In this document: in pieces, positions 47,752 to 60,400 of the stretch
How positions within the stretch are numbered: the stretch's first letter is position 1
Layout of the letters: every line of letters begins with the position of its first letter
Source of the DNA: Terebella lapidaria
Lineage: Eukaryota; Annelida; Polychaeta; Terebellida; Terebellidae
Assembly: GCA_949152475.1 (NCBI GenBank)
Contig: OX424555.1
Location: 16,696,868 to 16,760,867 of the forward strand
DNA: 64,000 nucleotides
Direction of reading: 5' to 3'
Made by a program: the position numbers and the translations under genes
The notes under the pieces: model-generated
The model's input: only the letters and a program-made list of their open reading frames with translations
The model's database searches: none
What the model was told of the DNA's origin: nothing

Positions 47752-49857
47752 TACTCCGGATGTATTCAGATGATAACCAGGTTATCCCAGGTTTGTGAAG
47801 TGTCAATATCCATAGCGTGGGTGCAACGGTATCAGACAAATTTCGGCTAAGAATTTTTTTCAATAAGTATCCACTGGATAGATCTTAGACTCATGTATCC
47901 ACATATGATGTTATACCTCAGCAAACACATCACAATTTTCAGTAGCATGTAATATACCCACTCCATCGTAGTTTATCATATTTATCCAATGCACAGTGTG
48001 AAATCCATAATCCATGTTGGAATACACTGAAATTAAAATATTGCAAACATATCAACAAAGTTTCAAATTATGGTGATGAAATTGTCTTTATAAATGCTAA
48101 TAAATTGTTGACAAAACAAGTATAGACAGTATGACTTGAAACTACTACAACGCTATGAACATACCTTCGTCCAAAACTATTAAACCTGCAACAGGTAGCA
48201 CGGGTCTCCATCCAGGTGTCATTTCCTTGATAGATCCAACAAACGGTCTTCAAATGACAATAGGCTAAAGTTTCCTTGCTTTTGCTGATACTACAACGCT
48301 ATGAACATACCTTCGTCAAAAACTAACAAACCGCCCTGCAACAGGTAGCACGGGTCTCCATCCAGATGTCATTTCCTTGATAGATCCAACAAACGGTCTT
48401 CAAATGACAATAGGCTAAAGTTTCCTTGCTTTTGCTGATCATCAGACGTCACCTCGGCATGTCCCCACTCAATGTGGAGCAAATCTCGAGGCAGGCGAGG
48501 GAGCACGGTAACTGTAACAGGCACGGCAGCCAGGCCCATGTTGTGGTAAACCCATATCTAATGGACTCTGTCTGCGGGCTTCTGAGCTTAACATCGGCTG
48601 ACGGACTGTGCTGTCTGGAGTATTGTTGGTAGCGATGATTCCATTCAAGCTCAGGAGCGTTCCTGCTTCCCATATAAATATATGTTTACTGTCACATATA
48701 TACGCCTGCTATCATACTCACACACCGAATGGCGAGACAACTGAAGTAACAAGTGAAATAGTTGTTTATGTGTGAGGTATCTGTCAACTTCTGAATAAGA
48801 CAACGAGTTGAATTAAAGAAGCCAATGATAATCACTACTTTGGCCATGGGGAGAACTATTAGATGTGACCATGAGTGATAACTCAAAATTTATATGACCT
48901 CTCGATCGCTATGCCGTATTGAAAATACAAATATCCACTGCATCTTTCAACATTTATTGAATAACTTGTTTATGTCATGATTTTATTCAACCACTGCACA
49001 ACGATTTATCATTGGTAGGTAAATCGATCATTGCTTTTTTAAACATTGAATTTCGAACAACATTCGTAATTCCAATAGGGTTCTGAAGTAAAACTTAATA
49101 ACTCCAATACGGTTCTAAGTAAAACGTTCATACTGAAACAGGTAACCTTTCAACTACCATATGCGCGGCAATGCGCCATATGGCGCTCCAATTCTATGCA
49201 TTATATTCCTGTAAGCGCTCTGAAAACTTACATTCCCTCTTTGCACTTTTGTTTTTATTTTGAAATAGAATGTTTTTGAGCAAATGAAATTTTAACTATT
49301 TTTTGTTGTTGCTTTTTTTGAGTCAAGTTGTTGGGAAACATTGGACTATTCGTTATAGTATAAGTTCAATAATAAATGTAATTAGAGGTATCCAGAATTA
49401 GGTCTTGGGGAGGATCATGAAACTGACTATGGTAGTTAATAATACTAATATATTATCATTATAAATATCAATTATTTAAATGTTAGAAATTAATAAACAA
49501 AATGTTTATTAAATACGCACATCGTGTATGTAATGCTCGTGGGCATATCCACGTGGATGTCTGGAAACGCTCGAACCATTAAACAGTAATAGCTGACTAC
49601 ACACTGGTACAAATTAGCCTACCTGAAAACTAGCACAAACAAAGGAATATCCTGGTCTTAGTCTAATCTCATTGTGCATTGCTTCGTGTAAACTACTTAC
49701 ACAAGCCGCCGAATATTGAAGGTCAAATTATAGCCCAGATTTACAACTACAATTGTGAGTGATTGGCTCCATGATGTAGTGGTGAATTACTCGAGGGTGG
49801 GTTTCTTACGTCCTACCGTTTGTGAGTCGATTACGTAGATTACAAGTTCGAAGGTGA
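47752..49857. other. Upstream part of unit E, no gene
   Basis: Aligns with 3191-4700 of unit A. The block at about 48440-48640 is best conserved (CCCCACTCAATGTG, GGCAGCCAGGCCC) and may be a promoter or untranslated exon. About 48690-49860 holds nothing I recognise. Confidence 0.45.
48144..48440. repeat. 146-bp tandem duplication
   Basis: Two adjacent copies beginning ACTACAACGCTATGAAC (48144 and 48290), about 93% identical; unit A has a single equivalent near 3705. Confidence 0.9.
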
Positions 49858-50585
49858 TCAGTTCTGTTCAAACATACAAGTTAGTCGTATAGTTGCAGGG
49901 ACATAGACCAACGATATCACATATACCAGCGATATGATAAAACAAAAAATATGATATCCGCCAATACAGGCCCCAAATGCCAACAACCAACAGTATATCA
50001 ATCTCAAAATCTGGAGTGATACTATAAACAGACAGGATGACCTATATGATACCATAACCGTTGCGAATGCCTGGAGGATATGCAAATGATGGTCATCAAC
50101 ACAACACAGCTCAGCATATTATCAACAAGAACTCCGTGGACATTTTACAAACGCTTTGGCCTAAATTATACTACCCATTTTTTTACAGATATCCAGCACA
50201 GGCATCGAACTGTTTTTTCTTCATTGTATTTGCTTTTACAATTCTGGCACAATTGCATTGTGTTATTTCAGTTGTACTCACCACGATGTATTTACAACAA
50301 ATGTACTATAATACCGCTAAGACATTCATGAAGGAAAAAGCTCCTGGCCTCGGACAAACAAACAGAACAGCATTTGCTCACTGTTAGGAAACAGAGAAGC
50401 CCATGATCCAGGGCTGCAAATCGTCTTGTTCTAAACCGTACGGTGTGTATTTGCGGAACCGTACGTAAATATATTACAATAAGCAACTTTCTGTAGATTT
50501 CTCGTACATTATTATATACAGTTCCCGTGGGAGGTGTCGCGGTGTTTTTGGAAATCCCAGTGTTGCCCCTAAACGACTTACTACA

Positions 50586-51299
50586 TGTAGAAATTTTAGC
50601 GACTGTAACTCCCGTCCCTCCCGCGCACTACACATTTCCACAACAAACATTCATTCTACATGACTTACACACAGGACAAGTACACACTATACGATCACAA
50701 GCATAAACTCCATGTAGCCATGGTTACATACACAGGTCAGATGCACTTGCCGCCCCGTCCATTCAGTACACTCGACCCAGTATGCTCGGCCTTGACCTTC
50801 ACACACCACACGAAAATCACATGCACAGCCACAGGACAAACAAGTCATGCCACACACCGGGGAATCCCACTTTCCCGGTGACATCAGCGCATACCAGCAG
50901 ACATTCAGCCAATCACGACACCGCATACACTTGGCGGGAAAATCCCCATGCACATGTTTCCCCGGCCCCGTAGAATCTGCGCAGTTGAGAAGAGGCAGTC
51001 CAAGTGAACGGACGTATTCTTGCAATGAATGTAATAGTGTTATAAAGAAGATATATAAAGACAATACAGAAGTGGATATAATATCGTTATATAAAGGATT
51101 ATACTATAGGATATATTTAGTAAGACGGGATATTCTTCATCCGGACTTTAGTGAGTGATCGGCCCCGATTGTGGTGTGAGTGACCATTGGACATTACCAT
51201 CATAATAAACAGTGAAGTATTACTGCCGGCTTTCTCTTGAATTGCACATCGACCCAGTTTAAGTCGGCTTGATATCGGCCGTGAACGATATTCTTCACA
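50586..51299 (+). mobile_element. Solo LTR, 714 bp
   Basis: Begins TG, ends CA, and is flanked by CTACA on both sides (50581-50585 and 51300-51304); units A and C read through the empty site. It has the layout of an LTR: a long U3-like part, TATA-like TTATAAAG and ATATATAAAG words at about 51038-51060, and AATAAA at about 51206. Looks whole as a solo LTR. Family (Gypsy-like?) cannot be told without internal sequence. It inserted after the units separated, so it is younger than unit E. Confidence 0.75.
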
Positions 51300-51379
51300 C
51301 TACATATGAAAATTGTGAATAATTCCCGTGTCTAGGGGTATTTGTTTTTGTCGGAGCCGGATTTATGGCCGGAGTGATT

Positions 51380-51482
51380 TTAGAAGTGCCCGAGAGGAAT
51401 GCTGATCAGGTCGTCTAATGCATCCATCACCCAGGAGGCTTCATCAACCATACATGATGGAGTATTCCCTGTCTATCTTATG
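51380..51482 (-). other. Unit E version of the small conserved frame
   Basis: Reads DEASWVMDALDDLISIPLGHF then stop, matching the C-terminal half of 6720-6857 and 23181-23318 with the stop in the same place. The N-terminal half is replaced and has an upstream stop. Confidence 0.3.
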
Positions 51483-51819
51483 CAACGTCGTAATACTGAT
51501 CTGAAATACACCTCTACCCGTGTCTTGTCAAGAATTTTATTTTTTGAAATTGGATTCCATAAACGGATTGTCTAACATGTTACATCAAGTTGATATCTCG
51601 AACCCAAAGCTACTATGGGAGTGTGCGTATTCATGAATATGGACAACTTTTTTTCAGTATTCACGGCCCGTGTGATATAATATTGTTGGAAAATTCAAAG
51701 CGTTAAATCTAGATTTTCAAATTCATAAATGAGAGTCAATTCCTACTTCAGTGTCTAAATGCTACATAATTGCCAAAATGGAGAATTGAGTTACTTAAAT
51801 TAAAACTGATGACCTTTAC

Positions 51820-52735
51820 ATTGTCGACTTGAGCGAAAATGGGGGATTTTGGTCGTATGACCATAAGTCATATATCGAATGGTGGGGAATTGGTCATAGA
51901 TGAAAATAATGTACAAGAATCAAGGAAGAAATAATCTTTAATGAAATATTCTATCTAGCAAGAATTTTCTATCTAGCAATAAACCATGCATATTCTCCAC
52001 CATTACCTGAATTATTGACCTCCCAAACACCGCACACTCTCTCTGATTCATACTGCATAGTTTATGTTCAATATTCTATTGGATATCGCCAGTGGTTTTG
52101 GAGTTACTATTACTTGAGGTGTTACACATCAGTGAATTCAACTGATGACCTTCACATTTTTCGACCTTGGGCGATAATGGGGAATTTTTATCGTACGCCC
52201 ATCGGCCATGGAGTAAATCATGGGGAATTGACCATAGAAAAATACAAAATTATTAGGAAAAATCAATCACGATTATAAGCAGAGTTATTGCAACTTTTCG
52301 ATTTTTGACATTTTCTGTGGTCTTGAACTTGTCGTTCATTATTGAGCGGCAAAATTTCACAGGATAGTTTATATTATCAAGACACATCTCCTGGATGAAA
52401 ATGGGCTAATAAGATTGAAAGCCGGCTTCACAATATGGTCTTGATTCTCAAAACATTCAAAAGAGTTTTGAACTCAGGACCATCGGTCGTACATCATACA
52501 ATTGGGAATCAGACATAGAAAAATACAAAAATAGTTGGAAAAATTAATATTGATCTGATCCGGAGTTATAGCCAATTTTCATGCGATTTTCACTTTTTCG
52601 GTTGCCATGGCAACAATTCTGACAAAATTGAGGAGGAACGAGCCACTGCCATACCGCCTCATCCCGGTAAGTTTCTAGTCGATGGGACCATTGGTTGTCG
52701 CGTGGACAGACAGACAGATATAGGCCACGCACTTG
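51820..52735. repeat. Diverged copies of the X-box repeat
   Basis: Three partial units (near 51835, 52170 and 52440) with GGGGAATTG...CATAGAAAAATACAAAA; the last carries GTTGCCATGGCAAC (52601-52614) and ends in a GACAGACAGA run as at 34 kb. Confidence 0.75.
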
Positions 52736-53370
52736 CCAGAATGCCCGGGTCATCATGACGTCACATGACGTAGAAAAAAATATAATTATGTGTAATCGAT
52801 CATGTACTATGAGGTTTATGTGTTATTTCATTCAAATGAATGTGTCTATGTTGTGTATATCTATAAAAATGTGTATATCTTCTCAAATTGTTCGTCAGAT
52901 ATCCACATACAGTTAATGTATTCGTACATATACCGATAACTATATTGCTATATTATACACTGTGATCGGAATCCGCCCAGTTTAGTTGCATCACAAACGT
53001 GCTAAACAAGCACGTCACGTCCTTGTTGATCTGAACCGCTAAATATTATCTGGATTCCAGCTTCTGATGCATTGTGAAACAAGTTCCGAGTTTTATGTTC
53101 CAGTCTCCGCGTTTCAAGTTCCGATTGTGCCGGAACTCCACATCTTCAAAGTTGGAGCTACAGCATTGTGGATGTGGTGGGCCCTAGATATTCATTTGCT
53201 GAAAAATGAATAATCAGTATTATTATATAATAGATATAAAATACTACATGAATAGGTTCCGAAATCAAAACAACGAACGACAATATTCAACGCAAAACCA
53301 CCTTGTTTCCATTTGGATCCATATTGATCAGTCCATTATTTGCCGGTAGCCCATTGATACCATTTACGTC
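52736..53370. other. No gene seen
   Basis: AT-rich, short frames only. Confidence 0.45.
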
Positions 53371-53372
53371 CG

Positions 53373-53635
53373 AGTAATAATAATAATAGTCAAATTTATT
53401 TAACGACGGTCCTTGGTGATAGGCAATTCTGCCTGTTTTCTCCATCCCCTGTCGAGTGACAATTTTGAGTTTGGGAAGCACATTCGAATAGAGAAACCTT
53501 TGCGGTGCCAGGATGAAAACTCCACCTACTTTGTGCCGGTGCCGGGCATCGAACCCGCGTCACCTACCGCCTCTGAGTTTCGTCGTTTCAAGAGTCACCA
53601 GTCCAATCCACTTGGCCTAGTGAGAGCGTGCTGAA
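53373..53635 (-). mobile_element. tRNA-derived SINE
   Basis: Read on the minus strand it starts near 53635. It has an A-box-like TAGGCCAAGTGG (53608-53619), a B box GGGTTCGATGCCC (53544-53556), a body ending GTCGTTAAATAAATTTGAC, and an ATT-repeat tail at 53373-53390. This is the layout of a pol III tRNA-type SINE with an internal conserved domain. Looks near full length (about 260 bp). Confidence 0.8.
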
Positions 53636-53639
53636 TCTA

Positions 53640-54533
53640 AGTGGCGAGTTTCGGTTCACGCTGTTAATTGAGAGCAATCCATTAGTGTTACCAGCAAGTC
53701 ACGGATATAGTCGACATGTGGATGTGAGCCCGACTTGTGGATGTGTTACCAAATCTATTCACACGATTTTGGAAAAACAAATGTATTATACCCGTCATAT
53801 TTTGACCAACTTTTCAGCAGTGGGTTTTAAGTACTTAGTATATATCTTACAATCTGGAGTAGTACATATGACAAGCGGACATGTTCATCATTTCCTGACA
53901 TTTTGGGAGGATCTTTGACGTGCTTAATATATTTTGTGCGGATAGAGATATGCGGCTTCTTTGTTAACCTGCACAGGGATTATGCGAGATATTGCTCCAG
54001 CAATTTGGTCAATACATAATCATGCTAATGCGTCACATTTATAAAATGCTTATGACAAGTTTTGTCTGAAATAGACCAAAAATGATGTCCTAAGGTTATC
54101 AGTTCTCTTCTGAAAAAGAGGGATATAAGTTCTCGGCTATTTTGGATGAATGAGCGGATTCAACCATCCAATCACAAAACTGTTTCATTCTATTGGAACC
54201 CGCGTACCCTAAAACCGAGGGTTAGAACCTAAATTAGCTCTTTATCTTGACTTGGCGTTACGCTCGCCAGAATTGGCATTGTGTCCGTGTTAACTTTCTG
54301 TGCCTGAATCAGTAATAATATCATCTTGATAACGAACGTAGATCTATCATATTTTGTGTAAACACTAGTTTTTTTAGGCAAATACATCATGCAAGGCCGT
54401 TAATTTTGAAATAAATAACACCGGGGGGGGGGGATAAGCATGAGATGAACAACATGTTCAAGTAAATTTTATTCATATTTGTGAGGTATTTCGCATCATA
54501 ATGTTTTAAACTGGTTCAAAACTGGCCAAATGT
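53640..54533. other. No gene seen
   Basis: Short frames without motifs. A run of ten G lies at about 54424-54433. Confidence 0.4.
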
Positions 54534-54544
54534 GTGTTACATGG

Positions 54545-54594
<50 letters not shown>

Positions 54595-55281
54595 GTGTGT
54601 GTGTGTGTGTGTATGTAAGTATCAATCTATTACCACCAATACAATCAGATTTTGATGATGCCAATAAGAAACGTAAAATACATTTTGTAATAGAAACAAA
54701 GCCCGACCAAATAGTTTATCCAAAGACACACTGGCGTCATCAGGGGCAGACAGTGTGTTAAATGTAGTTGTTTCTACTGTACACCTGATGGAATTAGTAT
54801 ACAACTGCCCAACAACCTATGAAAATAATTTAGAAATCCGAAACTAACCCCATGGAATAGATACATGACAAGTACAAAAGTACCCAATCACAAGCCAGAA
54901 GGCAACTGAGTTGATGGTATCCTCGGGGACAGATTTAACGTCCGCCAGCAGTGACACCGACTCAGTGGTATGAATGTAAGTATCAATCTATTACCACCAA
55001 TACAATCAGATTTTGATGATGCCAATAAGAAACGTAAAATACATTTTGCAATAGAAACAAAGCCCGACCAAATAGTTTATCCAAAGACACACTGGCGTCA
55101 TCAGGGGCAGACAGTGTGTTAAATGTAGTTGTTTCTACTGTACACCTGATGGAATTAGTATACAACTGCCCAACAACCTATGAAAATAATTTAGAAATCC
55201 GAAACTAACCCCATGGAATAGATACATGACAAGTACAAAAGTACCCAATCACAAGCCAGAAGGCAGTGTTACATGGTTGTG
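54534..55281 (-). mobile_element. GT microsatellite plus two satellite monomers, flanked by a 16-bp direct repeat
   Basis: GTGTTACATGGTTGTG occurs at 54534-54549 and 55266-55281. Between them are a GT run (about 54547-54613), then two monomers starting at the usual terminus ATGTAAGTATCAATC (54612 and about 54975); the second is cut short at CAAGCCAGAAGGC. Microsatellite plus tandem core inside one insertion recalls Helentron-type or pearl-type elements of bivalves (analogy only). Confidence 0.7.
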
Positions 55282-55402
55282 GTGAATACAAGTATTATTC
55301 AATTCAAATTACATGTTTATTTTAATGCCCGGGATGGTGACCGACATATTGATTTTCATATGCTTGACCCCATGTTGTTGATACAATGACAAAACTAGGT
55401 GA

Positions 55403-55975
55403 GTGTGTTTTACTACAGAATCCGCTAATTTTTCCAACTATCTAGACCTGAGGTTGGAGATTGATAATGATTCTAACCTGTCAACTAGATTATATGACAA
55501 ACGTGATGATTTCAATTTTTCCATAGTCAATTTCCCTTTTCTAAGCAGCAACATTCCTATGTCACCGGCATATGGTGTGTTTGTTTCTCAACTTATACGC
55601 TATTCCAGAGCTAGTTGCAAATATGAGGACTTTGTCTATCGAAGTGCCCAGCTAGTCTCTAAACTGCTACGACAAGGATATGTTTTACCAAGACTTATAG
55701 CTGCGTTCAAGAAATTCTATGGACGTCATCATGATCTGGTTGATAAATACAGCAAATCCAAGTCTACCATGCAACTAAATCTATTTTCATGTTAATTTTG
55801 GGGAATTCATGACGGGTGCCACTAGTGGGGCAGGAAATGCTCACTCTTTCCGGAACACCTGATTTCACCTCCTAATGGCCATTTACGGGGGTTCATGAGT
55901 TTCCCTGTCATTTTTGTTTTCTCTCACTTCGTATGCCTGATATGACTTTCTGTCCCCGGACTATGAGATTGGATC
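55403..55975 (+). mobile_element. Retroelement fossil: reverse-transcriptase C-terminal piece and 3' region
   Basis: A 130-codon frame carries YLDLRLEIDN, LYDKRDDFNFSIVNFPFL, PAYGVFVSQLIRYSRA and KKFYGRHHDLVDKY. This is a pattern I know from the C-terminal side of a reverse transcriptase common in marine invertebrate and fish retroelements. The following 170 bp resemble that family's 3' end. Only the last part of the element is present. Exact family (LINE or Penelope-like) is not certain. Confidence 0.65.
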
Positions 55976-56309
55976 ACGGACCCTGTTTTGTTTGCTCGGA
56001 ATACTTAATACTGGGTATTGATTCCACGTCTATTCCAGCAGGCGGGAAAGATCGAGTTTGAACTGGCGGTAGAATACTAGCCCTGAAAACAAGGCAAGAG
56101 GGGGTCTGTTTCTCTTCGGTGACCACCCTGCTTGCCTTGAATCCATGCATGCCGATTTGTACGGAAAAAACATGGCGAGACCCCCGCTCACTTCGAGTCG
56201 ACAATTCACGTAGAAATATACATTTTACACACACAAAAAGTGTTGTTTTCATTTCTTGAATAATTATGCTACGTACCTGAACTTTGAAACAAAGGGAATA
56301 TCCACTCAA
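55974..56309 (-). repeat. Dispersed repeat shared with 35.5-35.8 kb
   Basis: Open minus-strand frame ending GIDVESIPSIKYSEQTKQGP; the DNA around CTCGGAATACTT matches 35600-35720. Likely a repeat family with fossil coding sequence, not a host gene. Confidence 0.4.
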
Positions 56310-56686
56310 ACACTAATATCCGACAGTTTTGTCCAGATTTCACATTTTCTGCTGCGGCCTGATTTCTGGGCGCTGAATCGACCTATCAGGTGGTCATGTG
56401 ACCAACACGCGCGTGAGGTTTGAAGATCGTTCTCTATTTTTCCTCCGGTGTGGTGTCTCAATTGCCGTGCAAGCAAATTGCCGGCTAATGTTAATCAGTA
56501 GGCCTGTGTTATCAGCGATTTTTTTACAAAACAACTAGGCCTACTCCCGTATTTTAAACCACAAACGCGCACAGTGGTGCATGTTTGTGAATAACACAAA
56601 AAAAAATATTGGGCACATTCACCAGGATACCCAACTTTATAGGCCTGTAGACTTGCTGCATGGAATGACTTGAGCCCCCTCATGGC
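56310..56686 (+). promoter_or_regulatory. Upstream region of the PHD/DUF6589-like gene
   Basis: No TATA box is evident. Locally GC-richer, with CACGCGCGTGAGG and CTCCGGTGTGG. Probably holds the promoter and possibly the left end of the element; no inverted repeat is seen. Confidence 0.25.
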
Positions 56687-57450
56687 ATGTGTAAACAACT
56701 GAACATCATGGAGACTTGCAAAAATTGTGATTGCAGTTTTGAGAGAAAAAAGAAAGGTTACGATAGGTATTCATTCCTTGCTACCACACCCAAATATAAA
56801 ACTGTGGCGAAAGATGCTATCCAGGCAATAGTTGACCAGGCAATAACCCCTGGCAGTGCGCACAAAAAGTCATATCTGTGCGGCCAATGTTTCGACCTAG
56901 TAGGTAAATACTACAGTCGGTCAAAAGATGCAAAAGATTTCCAATCAAATTTCGAATCAAGAACTGCCAAGACCTCCTACATGTCTGAGAAAAGGAAGAC
57001 GCGAGCCCATGAATCCCCTATCCCGATCGTCAAGCGCATTAAGCGGCTAACATCCACGCCCTATAGAACAACTGATAGAAGGAGTCCAGTACAATTTTTC
57101 ACTCCTGCGGCAGGCCTCACGCCGATAAAGCCCCCAATGCAACAAAAAACATTCAAAAAGAAAGCGACAGCCCTGCTTCAAAAGTCTTCCTACTATCTCT
57201 TGTTCAGACACATTTGCAAAAGAAAAGCTGGGTTGAACGCCTTCCATGCATATCTGCAAAAACAAATACGAGACGAAATGAAATCTTTCATGAAGAAACC
57301 CAGTTTCCCGGCTATGCCACTCAACGCCACCACCGCAGAAAGTTTCTCCTGGGAAAATGTTTTGGGCGAAGCCGCCGAAAATGTTCCGACTTACATGGCC
57401 GCACTAGCAGCCGGCATAGCTGACAAGGGCCACCAGGAGGACTTGTCAAT
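56687..57450 (+). CDS. Exon 1: zinc module and basic linker
   Basis: Opens MCKQLNIMETCKNCDCSF; second CxxC in YLCGQCFDLVGKYYS. Ends in phase 2 before GTACGTG. The 5' part resembles zinc-associated N-termini; the linker is rich in K, R, S and P. Confidence 0.8.
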
Positions 57451-60400
57451 GTACGTGTAGACCTATGTGCCTAAATGTCACACATAGGCCTATATACGCC
57501 TATATATTCCACATGTATTAACGTGTATCCAGTCGAGCACCCATATGTCATCTGACTTCGATAGAGGCCTAACCTATCAGTGCACCCAAATGTGACAAAG
57601 GGTCGAAGTTTGTTCTGATAAAACTTTTTTTTAAGAGAATTAAATCGTGAAACTTATAGGGAAAATCCTATATCAAGATTTCTCCTAAATAAATATTAAC
57701 ATCTGGAATTGAATATTGAAAACAGGAATAGAAATACTAATGTCCGGGAATAAATATCAAAACCTGGAATTAAATACTAGCAGCAACAACGGGGCATTGA
57801 CACATGTACAGTCTCCGATCTAACCCACAAAAACCCATTGAATCTCGAATTTTGAGGATTCCGGCTCTAATCCCTAAGGAGCAATTAAAGTTGGGATCCG
57901 ACAACATCTAGAGGGCATGTTTGTAATTGGCAAACCTAATACACTGCTGGCCTCAAGTATGGGACCTCGCCTACAGAGTATACATACTCGTACACCCCAC
58001 AGGGTCGGTTCTCATTTTTATCACTCCTCTGGGGAATGTAATCAGAAAACATGCCGGTCATATGCATTGGTATGCTGATGATACATACGGTATCTATCCT
58101 GTCCAATCTCGCGGATATCTCGGGATCCTCAACGTATTGAGTCTTGTCTTGTTGATATACATAACAGATACATTGAATACTGGAATATATAGGCCTATAT
58201 AGGCCTGTGACTACCAGACATAATTTTATACACGTATGTACAACACTGTACTGCTATTGCACACACCAATAAAAAGTGGATGTCAACGGTAATTGTTTAC
58301 ACTGCAGATCAAATGGCAAGCGAGGTAAATTTGTTCCTGGGTTTGGTGGGTTGTATTGCACAACTCTTTTCTTGCGCAAACCCAAGAAATACAAGTTCTT
58401 GCCTGGATTGGCTGCGGTACAGCTTTGGAAAAGCGGAACCACCCACACCGTCAGTAGAACAATACTCACGTGTACATGTCGTACCGTCTCAGTTTATCAC
58501 GCATGGTGATTCGTTGTTTATTTCAGAATTTTTTTTCCAATTTTGAATTATGTGTTGAATAGGTATTCCGTTTTTTCAACAAAATGGGTTGGACTCAAGG
58601 GGTTGCGGGCGCGAGAGGCAACATCAACCGCATCACAGCTAACTTTGACGAGCAAGTCAATTCGTGGAAAACAGACATGGAGGTATATATGTACATGAGA
58701 ATACAGCTTGTAAACAGTATATACTCCAACAAATGGTTTGTAGAGTTAGGTTTTAAGTGCAATACTGAACCCGAGACAGTCATACCAGCCGAACAGGTGC
58801 ATGTGCTTTGATCGTCATAAAATTATTTCAGCGAAAGCTGAGTAACGACCCCACCGTAGGCCAAGTAGACGACCACTTGTCGACTTCAAGAAGTAGACCA
58901 AAACAAGTTGCGCGGCGCCTTTTCACTGATGACAACAACGAGACACTGCCATACACAGATGACTCCATGATTAACACATCCCTTACTCTCGCTGACGTTG
59001 ATAATGCGCCGGTAGACCAACCTGCTCAACCCGTCATGCAGGCAACACTTGCTGAAGCACCAGGCACCTCCCAAGAAAGCAATTCTTTCAAAGGGTTTCG
59101 AGTGAATTGGGACAACACACAAATTGACACACATGCACGATATGAAGGCAAGACACAAACAAACAAAATGTATATCTGGGCAAACGGGTATGCCGCTGAG
59201 AATATGGTATCATTTGAGGACCTTAACAGCGATGAGTCGACGAAGAAAGCACAGGACATCCCTCTCGAGAACTATCTGCCATCGCAGGAGGATTATGACG
59301 AATTACGACACCACATGGAAATCATCGTCAGCCGTGTACTCTGTGATAACGTCAAGTATTTCAAAGAAAATTGCCGTGATTCTGTGGAGATGCACATACC
59401 GCACAAGTACTCAAAGGAAGCAGCACAAAAAAACCAAAATTGTAGGCAGACAACATAAATATAAGTGTCTTAGTTCATGTAGTTACTCGAGTAAATTGTA
59501 GGAAATATGGTATAAACCAATAGGTGAAATTACATATACAATCTACATAAATTAAACTTTCAGGTGAATCTAGGTGTTGTTTCAGCCAACCCGTCCACGA
59601 CGGCTGGTGCAATCCAAATACTGGAGCACTATCAACAGTATGTTCCAAGGAAGCCAGACCACACACCATATCCATTAGTTTGCCATGTGGACGGGGGAGC
59701 ATTCGAAAGAATGCTGGATGCGCGTAGGGCCAGGCTGAACGCCAGTGATCCCTTTGGTAGACTTGAGGGACTGATACCGAGCGCACAGGAATTCCACAAG
59801 AGGGGTATCCTGATGCAGGTATGTTTCTATCCCAAATACATGTAAGCATTCTTAGCTGTAAACACGGTTGTGTTTCTCCTGGAACAAATACATGTATATT
59901 CCTTCCCAGACGATGGAAGAGAGTGGTCTTGAGTGGACAGCATTTCTTCTAGAAATGTTATTCATAAAAATATATATTCTGCATAATCAGTACCGGTTGC
60001 TATCTCGCTAAATTTAATACAGTGAGCCATTCATTTTACACTATTGCTACAAATTTGCTTACGGTACAATTTTAAGGACACCATGAACCTACTCTTCTCG
60101 GGTCAAAGCCTCAGTGATCGTGGAACTTTGTTCCACATCAAGAATGTGTTCGGGCACAAAAAGGTAAAGGATGGAAGGACCACACTTTAAGTTTATGTTG
60201 TTACAATTTAGAAGTAACACATTGAAATAATATTATTAGTATCATCCTGAATCATTTCCAGAATACATGCACATCTAGTTATTGAAATGGATATTCATAC
60301 AACTTCATGTAGCTTCATCATTTTTCAGGTGAAGAAGCATGTGATGCATAATTTCAACGACGTTTCCCACTTTCTGGATTTTGTTACAGAAGGCTTCATT

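Noticed and set aside
48449-48673. Possible upstream exon of copy E on the minus strand
   Set aside because: The homologous DNA in unit A has several stops in this frame, so conservation there is not of protein; kept only as a possible untranslated or promoter block.
50660-51158. Overlapping frames of 60-125 codons on both strands
   Set aside because: All lie within the solo LTR and show no protein features.
53540-53620. Functional tRNA gene
   Set aside because: A and B boxes are present but there is no cloverleaf or anticodon stem, and the sequence continues into a SINE body with an ATT tail.
54534-54761. Cysteine-valine repeat peptide
   Set aside because: Translation of the GT microsatellite running into satellite.
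57927-58202. Considered as an exon of the PHD/DUF6589-like gene
   Set aside because: It carries a LINE YADD box and lies within intron 1; exons 1 and 2 join without it.
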